Origin: Sepiola atlantica
Lineage: Eukaryota > Mollusca > Cephalopoda > Sepiida > Sepiolidae
Assembly (NCBI GenBank): GCA_963556195.1
Contig: OY744531.1
Span: 50,066,700-50,130,699, forward strand
Reading direction: 5' to 3'
DNA length: 64,000 bases
A program made the position numbers and the translations under genes. A model generated the notes under the pieces. That model was not told the origin of the DNA and did no database searches. It saw only the letters and a list, made by a program, of their open reading frames with translations. Positions 43,214 through 54,098 of the stretch are shown here, piece by piece; positions within the stretch are counted from its first letter, which is position 1; every line of letters starts with the position of its first letter.

Positions 43214-44158
43214 AGGGGTTGACAGGTTCTATTTTTTAAAGTGATTACATGTGGTTTTACTATTTTGCCAGTCAGACTTAGGGTTAGTGGTAAAAATTTT
43301 AATTAATTGTCCTAAAAAGTTAGAATGGCCCGGAAATGGAGGATCTGTGAACATTTATTATCGATATACAGCCAACTTCACACAAATGTGAGACGTAGCT
43401 TTTGTTTTCGGCAACATTCAGATATTCTTCATAGCAGGACGAATTTCAGTTAATAAGACAAACACATTTTCGTAAGCTTCCACGCGAGACGTGCGTTTAT
43501 TTTTACTCTAGATAACAATAAAAGAACAAAGAAAAGAAAAAGAGTAGACAACTCTGACTAATAATTTACTTACAGTAAATTCGAATATGTTAATAAGAAA
43601 TACTGACTATAGTGAGTAATTTCAACAGAATCATTTTGCAATAAATTTATATACACAACTAATCCTTTACTCTAAATTAAAAAAATAATTGTTTTATTTT
43701 CAATGTGTTCACACATAATCTCATATGGGGGTGGGGTACTTTTATGTTTTCTCTTTACGTATTTTATCCAAAATTTTGATAAACTCATTGTGAGATTTCC
43801 ATCTATATTTTTCTTTTGTACTATTTTTTCATATTTATCAACTTGTGCCATTTTTACCGGTGCTATTTTTACTAGATTTAGTGAAAATAGCAGTCAAATT
43901 CTCCATTAATTGAAAATTGATTTAATTAATTTCAAAAGGAAATAAGCATTAGGTTTAAAGACCGGACAAACAGCCAGGGCCAGGGCGGCGCCAGCGAATG
44001 AAAAACTTGTCCCCAAAACTGTGAACTCTCTGAGAGGCGCCATAAAAATAATTTGAATATTTATAAAGGTTTTATGAGGGGGCTATTTATAAGGACAGCT
44101 AACAGAACGAAAAAGGGGTAAAAAAACAAATAAGCAGCAAATAAATGTTAGGAAGGCA

Positions 44159-44159
<1 letters not shown>
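43214..44159. other. no gene seen
   Basis: AT-rich, with no recognised signature. Confidence 0.45.

Positions 44160-44198
<39 letters not shown>
44160..44198. repeat. (AT)n tract
   Basis: About 19 dinucleotides, upstream of cassette copy 2. Confidence 0.95.
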
Positions 44199-44261
44199 TC
44201 AATAGAGGGCTCCTTATCACTTTGGTAAATATGTCCTCTGGCATTCGATTTTTTTTCTTTT

Positions 44262-44395
44262 GTCAAAGTCGGAAAATGCTGAAAGAAAAAGTGAAGACAC
44301 TAAAGACAGAGATAAAGGAAAATTTGTATCAATACTGTTAAAATGAAAAGTCTTGCAAAACTGATTGTGTTTGCGGCTTTAAGAAGTCCAAAAAA
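44262..44395 (+). repeat. duplicated cassette, copy 2
   Basis: Partner of 42115-42275, same orientation, about 2.1 kb away. A short segment (ACAATAATACTG) present in copy 1 is missing here. Confidence 0.75.
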
Positions 44396-44965
44396 TACAT
44401 AAAGGAAAAATATATCAATAAACAAATAAAAAATAAAAATATAAACAATAGTTACATTAAACAATATCAATAATATTAAGAACAATACTGATAATAATAA
44501 TAATGTTAGAATTCAATAAAATATATTAAAATAAAACTAGATAAGGTAAATAAGAAAGTAAACTTGAGAAATAAAATGATAAAGCATAAATAAGAATAAA
44601 ATAAAATAAATAAATAAATCAACAAAATAATAATTCATTTTATTTTAAATAGAAAACAAGATAGAGTATAGTTTAAATTAATAAAAAATTAAAATAATTA
44701 CAAGATAAAAAATCTATAATAGAGTAAATAGGGATATATCGAGAATTAAAGATATAACTCGAAAATATAATTCTATTTTTAAGAAGAAAATGTATCATAA
44801 TTAGAAAAACGTCAAATAATAAAAATGACGATGAGTAAATAAATATACTCATATATAAAAAATAAAGAACAAAAAAATGACAAATTAAAAAAAAAAAGCA
44901 GAAAAATACAAAGTAGAAGAAAATTATTTTAGTAAATCTATTTGTGGGTCAACAACAAAAATATA
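44396..44965. other. A-rich low-complexity sequence
   Basis: More than 80% A+T, with runs of AATAAATAAAA type. No coding signal. Confidence 0.5.
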
Positions 44966-45471
44966 TGTAGCATTTGCATGAACGAACTATTTGTCTACTA
45001 TCAGTCTACGTGACAGCAGCGATTTGTAACCATCGCCTCTTCACTGCATTAACAAGCAACACGCCCACGCTCAATGAGATTCATACACGATCAATTGTCT
45101 TAGTGTAAGAATTAAACCACGTGATGAACAGAACAATTTCAGTTCCAGTCTTTATCTCAAACAGACAAGAGGTCGATCCTGCTCTCTCTACCGTGCCAGG
45201 GGTAGAGGAATCGAGGAACTCCAGGATAAGATTATATCGTCTTGTAAACATTAGTCAACTAATTGTACAACCTTCATTTTGTTCCTGTGTTTCCGTAAAT
45301 AAAACCGCATATCTCTTTAGTTGTAGAGCCGTTATTATTTCGTGGAAGAATGATGATCCCTTTTTGCTTATGTAACATTTATATTTCAGTCAGATTTGGC
45401 CAGACGAATTACTCTTTCAAGTAAGCTTGGCATTTTGATTTTCTTCCCGATTTATACCCGACTCACAAACA
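44966..45471 (+). repeat. 5' LTR of Ty3/gypsy provirus
   Basis: Starts TGTAGCATTTGCATGA and matches 51090-51610 over about 500 bp (AACCATCGCCTCTTCACTGC, GACAAGAGGTCGATCCTGCT, AATAAAACCGCATATCTCTT). The polyadenylation signal AATAAA lies near 45299. Similarity fades after CCCGACTCACAAACA at about 45471. The two LTRs differ clearly, so the insertion is old. Confidence 0.85.
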
Positions 45472-45474
45472 TTG

Positions 45475-46316
45475 ATAACATTGTGTCTGAGATGGGTATA
45501 GTGGCTGACGAAACCATGCTCTACTCTCATCATGTGGGTAAAATGGACGTGCACATATTCGAAGCAATGACTGAATCCTTAGAAAGTAACCCCAGTCTGT
45601 AGTGGAATGGGGTCATAAATAGTTGGTAACATTTAATGATGCTAAGACAAAGCTTCTTTCCTTCAACAACTACAAGAAACATTTTCAACCACTGATTGCC
45701 ATGGCAAATAACATCCTACCTGAGAGTCCAACGTTCAAACTCCTCGGTCTTACATTCACAGGTAACATGAATTGGAACAAATACATAGAAGACATTGCCA
45801 AGGCAAAGAAAGTGGGCTCCCTTTACCGAGCTAGAAAACTTCTCACACCTAAGAGTAGCCTATATCTCTACAAAGCCACCATCTGCCTATGCATAGAGTA
45901 TTGTTGTCAAATCCGGGCTGGTGCACCATTCACTAGTCTCTCCCTCTTAGACAAGGTCTAAAAAAGACTCACTAATCTAATAGCTCCCTCATTATCCACC
46001 AAACTGCAGCCCCTATCCCATCGCTACAATGTTGCATCCTTGTGCTTGTTTTACAAGTACTTCAATGGAATGTGTTCTGATGAACTTGCTGCTCTGGTGC
46101 CCCCTCGATGTAAATACACTCGGCCAATCAGCTAAATCTCATCCAATCACTGTGGAGGTCCCCAGATTCCGGAGAGCTTTCTACTCCAATAGCTTCTTTT
46201 CTCATGCTGCCGGCCTTTGGAACTCTCTCTCTGCTCCCTGTTTCCACAACTGTACCGACATGCAGAAATTTAAAACTAATGTGAACAAACATCTTGCTCC
46301 AAATTCAGGATGACCC
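45475..46316 (+). pseudogene. jockey-type LINE RT C-terminal part
   Basis: Reads ADETMLYSHHVGKMD (a degraded ADD box), then after a shift TFNDAKTKLLSFNNYKKHFQ, FKLLGLTFTGNMNWNKYIED and SLYRARKLLTPKSSLYLYKA. After another shift come HRYNVASLCLFYKYFNGMCS-like sequence and AFYSNSFFSHAAGLWNSLSA. It ends FKTNVNKHLAPNSG at 46313. This is the ORF2 C-terminus of a jockey-group LINE, related to 29938 and 55985. Confidence 0.8.
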
Positions 46317-46895
46317 CCTAAACTTTCATCCTAATTCTCAGTAGCATCTTACATCTACAGAGGCAACTTGCTTTGTTTGGGGTGAACTAAGTTTTAAAAA
46401 ATGAAGTCATCTTGTATGATGTAGACTTATGTTGTCAGAATTATTGTTGTGCATTAACGTTTTTCATATATTTTTACCAAATATTTATTGCGTCTTTAAT
46501 TCGCCTATTTTGACTGTCCGCATGCTGCATTTACATATGCCATTTTTTGTAATTTTTCTAATACTAGTTTTACTCATTCCTTCTTGCCTTATCTCAACAC
46601 ATGATGTTTGCTATTCACGTTAGCTTTTGTCACGTATTGGAAGTTAGAGCACTGTATTTTTATATATTTTCTAGATTTAGGCACATTTAGCTGCCTACAG
46701 CATAGTATCAGCTAAGCTTACTTCACAGTGCATCTTCACTTACATACACTTCTTCCATGCTACAATGCATTAATCACATGCACTTACTCACAACAGTTCA
46801 TATCCACATGCATTTCTCTTCACGCACGACAGTAGAGACCGACTTCTACTTCTCAATTCATGCAACAGCACACACTGATTTGTGCTCCACGCTTG
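46317..46895. other. LINE 3' UTR and unassigned sequence
   Basis: Immediately after the LINE stop the sequence is probably its 3' UTR. From about 46430 to 46895 nothing is recognised, although this is where gypsy Gag or early protease would be expected. Confidence 0.35.
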
Positions 46896-47293
46896 TAACA
46901 ATATATAATCACACAGACTACTTATTTCAACCTCAGTTTGTAAACCATTCTTCAATACCCACGTATAGTCAAGTTGCACGATCCTTTGACTTGCAACTAC
47001 GCAAAGATTTTATGTGGATTTTTATCATTGTTGACGTCTCTACCCCTATCCTAGGTGGTTATTTCTTGCACCAATTTTACTTGATGGTGGACTTGCGTAA
47101 ACGCAGGCTGACAGATTCTAGCACTAACTAGTCATTATCTGGCAGAAAGGCTTCAGAACTGCTTACTAGCCCTGTATTTTTATTGCTTCTGTTGACAATC
47201 CTTATGATTTATTGTTGAATTCTTTTCCTGACTTAACGAACTTGAATTTTGAAGTAAACAAACCTGCTCATTCTACCATGCATTTCATTGAAA
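46896..47293 (+). pseudogene. pol: gypsy protease C-terminal part and linker to RT
   Basis: The frame encodes NHSSIPTYSQVARSFDLQLR, then DFMWIFIIVDVSTPILGGYF and HLMVDLRKRRLTDSS-like residues. This is the end of the Ty3/gypsy aspartic protease domain (usually ILGADFL). Further on, FPDLTNLNFEVNKPAHSTMH is the linker before RT. The frame is cut by the LINE insertion at 47294. Confidence 0.75.
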
Positions 47294-48266
47294 AAAGATC
47301 TTGAAGCTGACAAAACACCTGTCATTCACAGACCTAATCGGAGCCATCTTAAAAGTCAGGCGCTTTTATGTTACGCTAAACAACAAAGTCACTGGTGCCG
47401 ACAAAAGAATGGCTTACCTCAAAGTAGTGTGCTGGCTCCATTACTGTACCACATCTACACTCATGACCAAGCAATGAACCAGAACACTATACTGACGACC
47501 TTTGCATAATACCCCAACAGAGTACGTTTGAATCAGTAGAAAAAACACTCAACTCAGCCTTAGATGAGCTACTCCTCTACTACGAGAGTAACCACCTGCA
47601 TGCAAACCCTGCAAAAACTCAAGTGTGTTCGTTTCATCTCCGGAACCGAAGAGCCAACCGACCCTTAAACATCATGTGGTCTGGAATACAATTTGAGAAT
47701 CGCACTAACCCTGTCTATTGTGGCATAACCTTGGACTGCACCTTCTAACTCAGGGAACATCTAAAGAAGACAAAAATTAAAGTCAGCTCCCGGAACAGCA
47801 TCCTAAGGAAACTGATCAACTCTAAGTGGGAAGCCACAGCACACACACTAAGATGTAATGCCTTAGCCTTGTGCTATTCCTCTGCGGAGTATGCTTGCCC
47901 TGTTTGGGAGAAATCCACGCATGCCAAAAAGCTAGACTCAGCATTGAATAACACCTGTCACTTGATCACTGGCTGCCTGAATCCCACCAACCTGAACAAC
48001 CTGCATCTTCTGACTGGCATTGCCCCTTCAGATGTTAGCAGGGAAGTTGCCAGCCGAGTAGAGATCACAAAGGCTATCAGTGATCAACGCCATCTCTTTC
48101 ATGGACGTAAACCAACGATGCAACTCTACCAAGTCTGCCACCTACTGCCCAACTGGTGTAGCTTGAAAGATCTTGCAGAGTACAACACTATTGCAAAGGA
48201 CTGCATAAAAAAGTGGGAAACTGTCATATGACCATATGCTTCAAAGATGTGCAAAGAAGAAGTAGA
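47294..48266 (+). mobile_element. LINE fragment inserted into gypsy pol
   Basis: Coding remnants read KNGLPQSSVLAPLLYHIYTH (RT palm), later LRKLINSKW-like and ALCYSSAEYACPVWEKSTHA, NNTCHLITGCLNPTNLNNLH and SDVSREVASRVEITKAISDQ. These are typical of a jockey-like LINE RT. ATTGAAA flanks both sides (47287-47293 and 48267-48273). The gypsy reading resumes just after it (IETTVAPIFTRPCHLSPEKS). The fragment is about 970 bp, 5'-truncated, and has frameshifts of its own. Confidence 0.85.
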
Positions 48267-49110
48267 ATTGAAACAACCGTGGCTCCTATCTTCACACGTC
48301 CTTGCCACCTCTCCCCAGAGAAGTCAAAGGCAGCCAGACATGAATTTAATCACATGCTCCAGCTAGGTATTATTCGACCCTCATCTAGTCCTTAGGGCAT
48401 CCTCTTTACATATGGTTCCTAAACGTTCTCGGGACTGGCATTCTACAGGAAGTTTTTGTCAGTTGAACTCTGTTACTGTTCCTAATCGTTACCCTATCTC
48501 ACATATTCAGGATTTCGCTTCATCCTTGCACGGTTGTAATATATTTTCAAAGTAGGTCTTGTTAAGGCTTACCACCAAATACAAGTTAATCCTGCTGATA
48601 TTCCTAAGACCGCTGTTACTACTCCTGTCGGTGCTTTTGAATTTTTGACTATGCCATTTAGCTGACATAATGCAGCTAGCACTTTTCAACATTTTATGGA
48701 TGAGGTGGTCCATGACTTAGATTTCGTGTATAACTATATAGACGACATTCTTATAGCTAACTCAAATCCTGTTAAGTGTACTTTTGGTGCCACAAGTCTT
48801 GTTTTCTTAGGATATATAATAAATTCGGAAGGTATTTCACCCCGTCCTGAAAAAGTCAAAGCTCTGCTCGATCTACATCCTCCAACTCACTACGTCAATT
48901 GCGACATTTTCTTGGACTATTGAACTATTACAGACGTTTCATTCCATATTCTGCTGACATACTCACTCCTCTGACAGATCTGTTGAAAAATAGAAAGAAG
49001 AAGGATGAACCCATTTCACTCGATAACTGCCAGTTTAAAGCCTTTCATGAGGCGAAGAAAAAGCTTGCAGATACATCATTGCAATTACATCCCATACCTG
49101 ATGCTGAATT
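48267..49110 (+). pseudogene. pol: gypsy reverse transcriptase, internally deleted
   Basis: Reads RHEFNHMLQLGIIRPSSSP, LNSVTVPNRYPISHIQDFAS and FEFLTMPFS-like residues, then VVHDLDFVYNYIDDILIANS with the catalytic YIDD (48735-48746). Directly after IANSNP the frame jumps to KCTFGATSLVFLGYIINSEG. The ~30 residues that normally separate these are missing. It continues to FLGLLNYYRRFIPYSADILT. Several stops and frameshifts. Confidence 0.85.
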
Positions 49111-49555
49111 TCTATTGTGGTTGATGCTTCAAGTTCAGTTGTTGCCACAGTCTTAGAGCAAAAGCACCAACAACAGATTCAACCTTTGTCATATTTTTCT
49201 CGAAGATTGACTCCTACAGTGAGTTGCTACAGTACTTTTGGATGTGAACTTTTGGCTATTTATTTAGCTATTAAACATTTTTGTCACACGTTGGAAGGTC
49301 GGCAATTTGCCATTTATTCTGATCATTGTCTACTTATATTCGCACTAAGTGCTAAGCCAGACAAATATTCTCCTCGTGAATCAAGACATTTGAACTTCAT
49401 TTCCCAGTTCTCTAGCGACATACGACATATATCCGGTTCACAAAACACTGCTGCAGACACATTATCTCGTCTACCCATCAGCATTATCTCTTCACCAGAA
49501 GATATAGACTGCCGTTAAATGGCACTTGATCAGCCAGCTTTAGAGGATCTGAATT
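49110..49555 (+). pseudogene. pol: gypsy RNase H
   Basis: An open frame of 133 codons: VDASSSVVATVLEQKHQQQI, STFGCELLAIYLAIKHFCHT, FAIYSDHCLLIFALSAKPDK and ISGSQNTAADTLSRLP. The catalytic-type D, E and D positions are present. It is the best preserved domain of this provirus. Confidence 0.85.
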
Positions 49556-49569
49556 GTTAATTGAAAATT

Positions 49570-50750
49570 CCAGTACATGCCCATCCCTACAGTGGATGAA
49601 AAATTTTGTGCGATACTTCTACCAATTCACCTCGCCCACTCGTTCCTAACAATCATCGAAGGACTGTGTTTCTTGTCTTTGCACAGATTGGCTCACAACA
49701 GTATCTCTGCCTCGGTGAAACTCATTTCGAATCACTGCTTGGACCCGTTCCTGCTTACCCTGTCGTTCCTGCTTGCCCTCTTGGCACTTTTAGCACCCCT
49801 GATGCTAGATTCAAACACATCCACATTGATTTGGTTGGACCCTGGCCGGTCAGGCAAGGCTATTCTTACTTACTGACCTGTATTGATGGTTTTTCGCGGT
49901 GGCCTGAAGCCATTCCACTCAGCGATATATCTGCTGAAACTGTAGCGTGTTCCCTTATGGCAGGTTGGATGTGGTGTTCCAGCAACAATTACTGCTCATG
50001 TCAGACAATTTGAATCCTGCTTATTCCAAGAGTTATCCCACATACATGGTATTAAACATACAAAGACTACTAGTTATCACCCAGCTTGCAATGGAATGAT
50101 TGAGTGCTTTCATCGACAATTAAAAGCCTCATTATGTGCAGCCCCTGATCCACAGCAGTATGTTCCCATTGCTCTCCTTGGATATTGCTCTGCTATGAAG
50201 ATAGACTTAGGATATTCTTCAGCCGAACAGATTCATCCTTGGAATTACCTGGTCATATGTTCACTCCTCCAGAATCAACAATAGTGGATTTGGAACTCTA
50301 TGTTGTCAGACTTAGATGCTATTTCAGCAGTTTACCACCCATGAACACTCGTCATCAAAGCAGCAAATCAGGTTTACCTAAAGACATTTCATCATGGACA
50401 CACGTTTTTCTTCGAAATGACTTGGTTAAACCACCACTAACACCACCTTATTCCGGTCCATATCGTGTGCTCCATCGTAACAATAAATGTTTTACTTTTG
50501 ATATTAAAGGAACTAAAGAGACTGTGTCGGTCGGCAGACTTAAGCAAGCCTTTTCAGACAACGACACCCTGGAACCCCATGTTCCACCCACTATAACATT
50601 GCCTGAGTTAACTGATATAGTATCTTCAGATACATTCCAATCATGTCTTCCCACTCACGTTACCACTACATGTTCTGGTAGACATGTCCATTGGCCTAAA
50701 AAGTTTTGTAAAACCTTATATATATATACACATTTATATTTTCGAGAGTA
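49570..50750 (+). pseudogene. pol: gypsy integrase with C-terminal domain
   Basis: The core is split over frames: HIHIDLVGPWPVRQGYSYLL (first D), CIDGFSRWPEAIPLSDISAE, then HGIKHTKTTSYHPACNGMIE and CFHRQLKASLCAAPDPQQYV (catalytic E). The last frame (50185-50751) contains DLVKPPLTPPYSGPYRVLHR and KETVSVGRLKQAF, the C-terminal DNA-binding module. The N-terminal zinc region is poorly preserved. Frameshifted. Confidence 0.85.
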
Positions 50751-51075
50751 ATTAATTACCCCTTCTACAATATTGCATCTGCATGTGTAAAATTTTCTTT
50801 TTGAATGAACCCTGTTCCATTTTGAAAACATTTGTAATTATTTGACTTTTCAACAAATGAACATTTACATTTTACAATAACAGAACATTTTTTACCTTTG
50901 AACAAATGAACATTTTTCTCTTTTCACTTCAGATTATTACATTTTTGCTTCTTTTTCAGCAAAAGAGACATTTTGCCTTTGGCAAGTTTATCAGTCATAT
51001 GATCTATTTTTACATTTGCATGTCCTTTCCATTGTACTTTCAATAAAGTTTCTCTTATTTTATTGACTAAAGGCC

Positions 51076-51089
51076 TAAGCAGGAGGGTA
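51076..51089 (+). promoter_or_regulatory. polypurine tract of the gypsy provirus
   Basis: A purine-rich AAGCAGGAGGGTA lies directly before the 3' LTR start (TGTAGCAGTT). This is the position and composition expected for the primer of plus-strand synthesis. Confidence 0.7.
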
Positions 51090-51610
51090 TGTAGCAGTTG
51101 CATGAGCAAACTATTTTGTATCGGTCTAAGTGACCGGCAGTGAGTTGTGATTCGGCTTGGGATTATGTAACCATCGCCTCTTTACTGCATTAACAAGCAA
51201 CACTCCTACATTCAATGAGATTCATACGCGATGAATCGGCTTTAGCGTGAGAATTAAATCATGTGATGAACAGAACAATTTCAGTTCCAGTCTTAATCTT
51301 AAACAGACAAGATGTCGATCCTGCTCTCTCTACCGTGCCAGTGGTAGAGGAATCGAGGAACACCAGGATAAGATTATTTCGTCTTGTCAACATTAATAAA
51401 CTCATTGTACAACCTTAATTTTTTCCCTGTGTTCCCATAAATAAAACCGCATATCTCTTTAGTTGTAGAGCCGTTATCATTTCGTGGAAGAATGGTGATC
51501 TCTTTTTGCCTATGTAACATTTCTATTTCAGTCAGATTTGGCTAGACGAATTACTCTTTCACGTAAGTTCGTACTTCTGATTTTCTTTTCGATTAAAACC
51601 CGACTAAAAA
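51090..51610 (+). repeat. 3' LTR of Ty3/gypsy provirus
   Basis: Partner of 44966-45471. Contains CTCTCTCTACCGTGCCAG and AATAAAACCGCATATCTCTT. It has a few small insertions relative to the left LTR (for example near 51125). Confidence 0.85.
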
Positions 51611-52126
51611 ACATAAAATTGACTCATCGTTTCAATTTTTTTCAGATAAGTTCTTTCTTTTTTTGTGTGGGGGTGGGGGTTATTACCATTTCTCAAGTGA
51701 GTTTTTCATGTATATTTTTCATATATATATATTTTTTTCATGTGCTTGTCAGCGCTTTTGTCGGGAGCTTATTTTGATCTTCTCCTATCCCCTTTACCTA
51801 CGTATTTGGATTTGAGGGTTTCCTATTGCTACTGAATTGAACGTTTTCCATGATGAGCTGCATAGCTAAGATGAAAGACTATACTTTTTCTCGACTCTGC
51901 TGCGAAACGCGCGTAGGTTGTATAGAAACCATTAATTTTGAAAAAAAATAATACAATATAAACATATTAATAGAATTTTGTTTGCCTGTAAGACAAGAAT
52001 AAAGATTGGAAGAACAAAATAAAACTATGGTTGTGGTCGTCTGACAGAATATGAAAACTAAGAAAATTAAAGAACAGATGAAACGTATGGATTGATTATT
52101 CCTTTGGTCAGTGGAATGCACCTATA

Positions 52127-52158
<32 letters not shown>

Positions 52159-52225
52159 ATTTATATATGTAAAAATGTCGATAAGGAAGGTATCATGCTA
52201 GTAAAAATAAGGACACACACACATT
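51611..52225. other. no gene seen; TGATGAG...GAAAC module at 51851-51910
   Basis: ATGATGAGCTGC followed by GCTGCGAAACGCGCG is another short ribozyme-like arrangement, with a longer spacer than elsewhere. AT tracts lie at about 52127-52168. No coding signal. Confidence 0.35.
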
Positions 52226-52393
52226 AAAGCTGGACCAAGATATTTTGGTCGATGGGTTCGACCATATTCGTTTGGTGATGTTGCTTTATTGAAACAAAAC
52301 ACAACATTTTTATACAATGTAGGAAGAAAAAATCCAGAGAGAGAAAGGAAACTGTGGAACCTATCGACCGAAATAACTTTTTCCAGCTTTACC
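52226..52393. repeat. 168-bp foldback (MITE-like)
   Basis: TAAAGCTGGACCAAGATATT, then TTGGTCGATGGGTTC, at 52226-52260 pairs with the complement of GGAACCTATCGACCGAAATA, then ACTTTTTCCAGCTTTA, at about 52358-52393. Pairing is imperfect but extends over ~36 bp. Non-coding. Confidence 0.65.
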
Positions 52394-52460
52394 GTGTTAC
52401 GGTACTTGTCCACATTTTCATAACCAATTTTACATTTTGTCTGAAATTCTAATTTCATAT

Positions 52461-52465
<5 letters not shown>

Positions 52466-52499
<34 letters not shown>
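52466..52499. repeat. (AT)n tract
   Basis: Pure AT dinucleotides. Confidence 0.9.
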
Positions 52500-52501
<2 letters not shown>

Positions 52502-53188
52502 ATCCAAATTTACGAAACCCTGATGGTAGTTAGGTTCAATTGTACTGTAGAGGCCGTTGGAATTTCTCCCCCTATTTCAGTCGATTTTTGCACACAATTT
52601 TGATAATAATGATTGGTTGTCTTAACTTGTATTTCTTGTCCTAACAAATAAAATTCTGATTTACTTTTTAAAGTTTTGAATATTTTAAAATCTAAGTTTA
52701 ATTCAATGTTTTAATCACTGACGCCCATTGCTGTTTTACACAATAATGAACATTTAACATCATTTATACACAAGTTTTTTTTTCAAAATAGAATTTAATT
52801 AATTAAAAAAGCAGAAAATGAAGAGGTTATTGTCGATAGTTTAAGAATAATAAATTGTCAAAAAGAAAATGACGGTAAAAGTTTGCGATAAAAGTTCAAT
52901 TTTATAAACGTTAATAAGTAAATTATAATTTTATTTCAGGACGAAAAGTACCATTTCAAATTGAGAATAGAGTTTATCCAACATCTGTGCGAGATATTTC
53001 AATGCTCCCTATAGTATTATTGAACCGGCAGTTTAATTAATTGTTAAGAAATGTGCGCATAATTTGTTTTTTTTTTTGTTTTTGTTTTTCGATTAATGCC
53101 ACTAACAATTTTGTCCATGTGTTAAATGTACAAGATAGACCAAGAGTATGTTTACGCCTACCCCAAAAAGAGTGGCCCCAAAATCTTG
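52500..53188. other. no gene seen
   Basis: AT-rich, no signature recognised. Confidence 0.4.
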
Positions 53189-53489
53189 TGACCTTTGTAT
53201 TGATTTACTCCTCTCCAGGAGTTAGGCACAAGGCCAGTTTTTATCTTACTCCCACAAGTAAGATATGACCCAAGGTCGGGTCGGGAAAGTGGGGTTTAAA
53301 AATTGCCTGGGCAGCCCTGTCGGCATTCCCCGATAGGGGCGCCTCAGGCAGTAAGCAATAAATTTACTCCTCCCCAAAGAGGGGAGGCAAAGCCTGGGAG
53401 GGTGGACCTCCTAGATCGGCACAGGACAGGCGTGCAGTATCCATCGGAACAGATACTACACTTTGATCTTAGCCAAAAGGCCAAGAAGG
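53189..53489 (-). repeat. SINE-like repeat with near-perfect U2 snRNA 5' head
   Basis: On the minus strand from 53488, CTTCTTGGCCTTTTGGCTAA then GATCAAAGTGTAGTATCTGT and TC match the first part of U2 snRNA (after its initial ATCG) over 42 nt with a single difference. The match then stops abruptly, so the rest of U2 (Sm site, 3' stem-loops) is absent. This is not a U2 gene. The body (GCCGATCTAGGAGGTCCACC, GGGAATGCCGACAGGGCTGC, CTCCTGGAGAGGAGTAAATC) is shared with 2095, 30840 and 36740. Confidence 0.75.
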
Positions 53490-53574
53490 AAAGCGTTTTT
53501 TAATTTTATTTTGATGACGTGTATATAATTGCGCATTGTAATTGGGTGGACAGCCTTTTCCAAAGTAGACAACA

Positions 53575-54051
53575 CCATGAAGAGCGGAAAGTCCACAATG
53601 AACATTAAGCAGAAAGTGTTTAATGAATAAATCATGCCTGTTATGACATATGGTAGCAAAACATGGGCACTTAATAATGAAGCGATAGAAAAGCTAAGAG
53701 TGGCACAATGTAAAATATAACGCATTATGCTCAGCATCAGTTTACGTGATAAAAGAAAGAAACACCTGGATCAGACAGCAAACTGGAGTAAATGACATCA
53801 TCACCACGAGACGAATGGCAAAATATAGATGGGCAGGTTACCTTTCGAGATGTACAGACAACAGGAGAACATATAGAGTGACAGAATGGACCCAAGGCAA
53901 TGAAAAAGACCTAGCGGAAGGCCAAAAACCCGGTGGAAACACAACCTCAATAGCAAACTAGGTCTTACTTGGCCACGCCTAGCCAGCGATAAAACAAGGT
54001 GGAAAGAAACCAGAGAAAGGTTCTGCCACCAGGAGTGAACTAAAAAGACAT

Positions 54052-54097
<46 letters not shown>

Positions 54098-54098
54098 A
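53575..54098 (+). mobile_element. RTE-type LINE 3' end with (GAT)n tail
   Basis: The coding relic reads IMPVMTYGSKTWALNNEAIE, then NTWIRQQTGVNDII, AKYRWAGYLSRCTDNRRTYR and a frameshifted GRPKTRWKHNLNSKLG and WKETRERFCHQE. It ends in (GAT)n at about 54052-54098. This is a different RTE lineage from the 5540 and 29056 copies. 5'-truncated. Confidence 0.8.

Larger units (their letters stand above)
44966..51610 (+). mobile_element. Ty3/gypsy provirus interrupted by LINE fragments
   Basis: The order is LTR, jockey LINE fragment, protease C-terminal part, a second LINE insertion, RT, RNase H, integrase, polypurine tract, LTR. Gag is missing and is replaced by the first LINE piece and unassigned sequence. 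The LTRs and Pol belong together because the polypurine tract and the 3' LTR follow integrase at the expected distance. Confidence 0.85.

Noticed and set aside
53447..53488. Functional U2 snRNA gene
   Set aside because: Only the first ~45 nt of U2 are present. The Sm site and 3' stem-loops are missing and an unrelated repeat body follows.
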